A stretch of 64,000 nucleotides of DNA, taken from positions 62,001-126,000 of the forward strand of contig NZ_BMRX01000001.1 of assembly GCF_014648855.1 (NCBI RefSeq), given 5' to 3'. The stretch is from Streptomyces parvulus. Its GTDB lineage: Bacteria > Actinomycetota > Actinomycetes > Streptomycetales > Streptomycetaceae. The notes under the pieces were generated by a model. The model saw only the letters and a list, made by a program, of their open reading frames with translations. It had not been told where the DNA came from and did not search any database. Positions 63,154 through 64,000 of this stretch are shown here, in pieces; position 1 is the stretch's first letter; the number at the start of each line of letters is the position of its first letter. The translations under genes and the position numbers were made by a program.

Positions 63154-63978
63154 CTACGCGGCCCCGCGCTGGAGCGCCTCGCAGACCGCCGTCGACTCAC
63201 GCGCCCCCAGCGTCACCGCCTTGCCGCAGTGGGCGATCCAGGCGGCCATGCCCTCCGGGGTCCCGGAGGCGTAGCCGTCGAGCGCCGCCAGGTAGGCCGC
63301 GCGCCCCAGTTCGGCGTAGCCGACCTCGGCCGGGCAGACCGACTTGGGGTCGAGGCCGCTGCCGACCAGGACGATGCGCTCGGCCGCGCGCGCGACGAGG
63401 CCGTTGTGCGAGGTGAAGGGCCGCAGCGCGAGGAGTTCGCCGTGCACGACGGCGGCCGTGACCAGCGCCGGAGCGGAACCGCCCGCGGTGACCAGCGCGG
63501 CGAGGCCGTCCAGCCGGCCGTGCGCCTCCGCGGCGCCGGGCAGCGGCAGCTCGACGAGCGGCTCGTCCACCGGTTCGCCCTCGTGGCGCGGCCGCCCCAC
63601 CTGGTCGGCGTTGTCGGCGGCCGCCACCAGGTGCAGCCGGGCCAGCACGCGCAGCGGCGACTGGCGCCAGATGGACAGCAACTGGCCCGCCTCGGCGGTC
63701 AGCCGCAGTGCGGCGCCCACCGTCCGCGCCTCGGTGTCGCCGCTGAAGTCGGTCCGCCTGCGGACCTCCTCCAGGGCCCAGTCCGCCCCGGAGAGGGCCG
63801 CCGAGCCCCGGGCGCCGCGCAGGGCCGCCTCGGAGGTGATCTCGTTGCTGCGGCGCCGCATGATCCGGTGGCCGTAGACGCGGTCCACCGCCTTGCGCAC
63901 GGACTCCACGGACTCGGCCACGCCGGGCAGTGCGCCCAGGGCCGCGAGCGGATCGGCGGTCGCGCCTGTCGTACTCAT
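63154..63978 (-). CDS. Degenerate Fic-like protein (Rv3662c-type)
   Basis: A 274-residue protein, mostly alpha-helical. The segment GELLALRPFTSHNGLVARAAERIVLVGSG near residue 185 looks like a Fic core (HPFxxGNGRxxR) in which the catalytic His is replaced by Arg and the GNGR by HNGL, so AMPylation activity is unlikely. Homologues are annotated 'oxidoreductase' or hypothetical with no evidence. ATG 63978 (MSTTGATADP) has GTAGGG upstream; an extension to 63996 is possible. The gene lies fully in the window. Confidence 0.8.
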   Translation of the reverse strand: MSTTGATADPLAALGALPGVAESVESVRKAVDRVYGHRIMRRRSNEITSEAALRGARGSAALSGADWALEEVRRRTDFSGDTEARTVGAALRLTAEAGQLLSIWRQSPLRVLARLHLVAAADNADQVGRPRHEGEPVDEPLVELPLPGAAEAHGRLDGLAALVTAGGSAPALVTAAVVHGELLALRPFTSHNGLVARAAERIVLVGSGLDPKSVCPAEVGYAELGRAAYLAALDGYASGTPEGMAAWIAHCGKAVTLGARESTAVCEALQRGAA

Positions 63979-64000
63979 GAGTACGACCCTACGCACCCCG

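Overview
The window is about 72% G+C and nearly fully coding, with GTG/ATGA overlaps, GGAGG-type ribosome binding sites, TipA, BldG and the Ssd/Tad locus. All of this points to a Streptomyces chromosome core region close to S. coelicolor/S. lividans. I recognise gene order resembling the S. coelicolor SCO3397-SCO3434 block joined to the SCO3540-SCO3559 block (from memory, not checked). I see no insertion sequence, prophage, CRISPR array or biosynthetic cluster.

Left part (1-16.8 kb): a partial membrane lysyltransferase-like gene; a folate operon folP - NTF2-like gene - folB - folK - DUF3180 membrane gene (+); and facing it a minus-strand housekeeping block folE, ftsH, hpt, tilS, a zincin-like protein and a D,D-carboxypeptidase. 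Then come ppa, a ThrE-type exporter, a DedA protein and a YbjQ-like protein.

Middle (16.8-36.9 kb), mostly regulatory and accessory-core genes: tipA with its 19-bp-spacer MerR-type promoter, a glutamate decarboxylase, a PadR regulator upstream of a DrrA/B-type ABC exporter, an aldehyde dehydrogenase, and a WhiJ-like trio (XRE/DUF5753 regulator, histidine-kinase-like ATPase, DUF397 protein). The zinc-deprivation ribosomal protein island follows (rpsR2, CobW-like, rpmE2, rpmG / rpmB, rpsN) around a Zur-like box. After it lie a lipoprotein, a DUF2786 protein, a LysE exporter, a Clp-N-only regulator with an apparently leaderless promoter, a shortened family A DNA polymerase, FUSC and DUF1345 membrane proteins, a DyP peroxidase and a tRNA-Thr(CGT).

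Right part (37-64 kb) is a block whose order matches Mycobacterium tuberculosis Rv3644c-Rv3662c in my recollection: a secreted tripeptidyl-aminopeptidase-like lipoprotein, holB, a membrane-transporter/thymidylate-kinase fusion, topA, a methyltransferase, a lipoprotein, hppA, an anti-sigma factor and bldG. It continues with a DEAD-box helicase, the Tad-type secretion/pilus genes with ssd, a HAD phosphatase and a degenerate Fic-like protein. Two noncoding RNAs can be placed here: a 6C RNA (two C-rich-loop hairpins, minus strand) between ssd and the HAD gene, and an Ms1/6S-like RNA with a strong terminator between the HAD gene and the Fic-like gene.

The observations I find most worth following are a 29-bp element shared at almost the same distance upstream of the ATPase and DUF397 genes of the WhiJ-like trio; the paired operators and leaderless start of the Clp-N regulator; tandem hairpins between bldG and its anti-sigma partner; and a CobW-like protein in the zinc island that has lost its P-loop.
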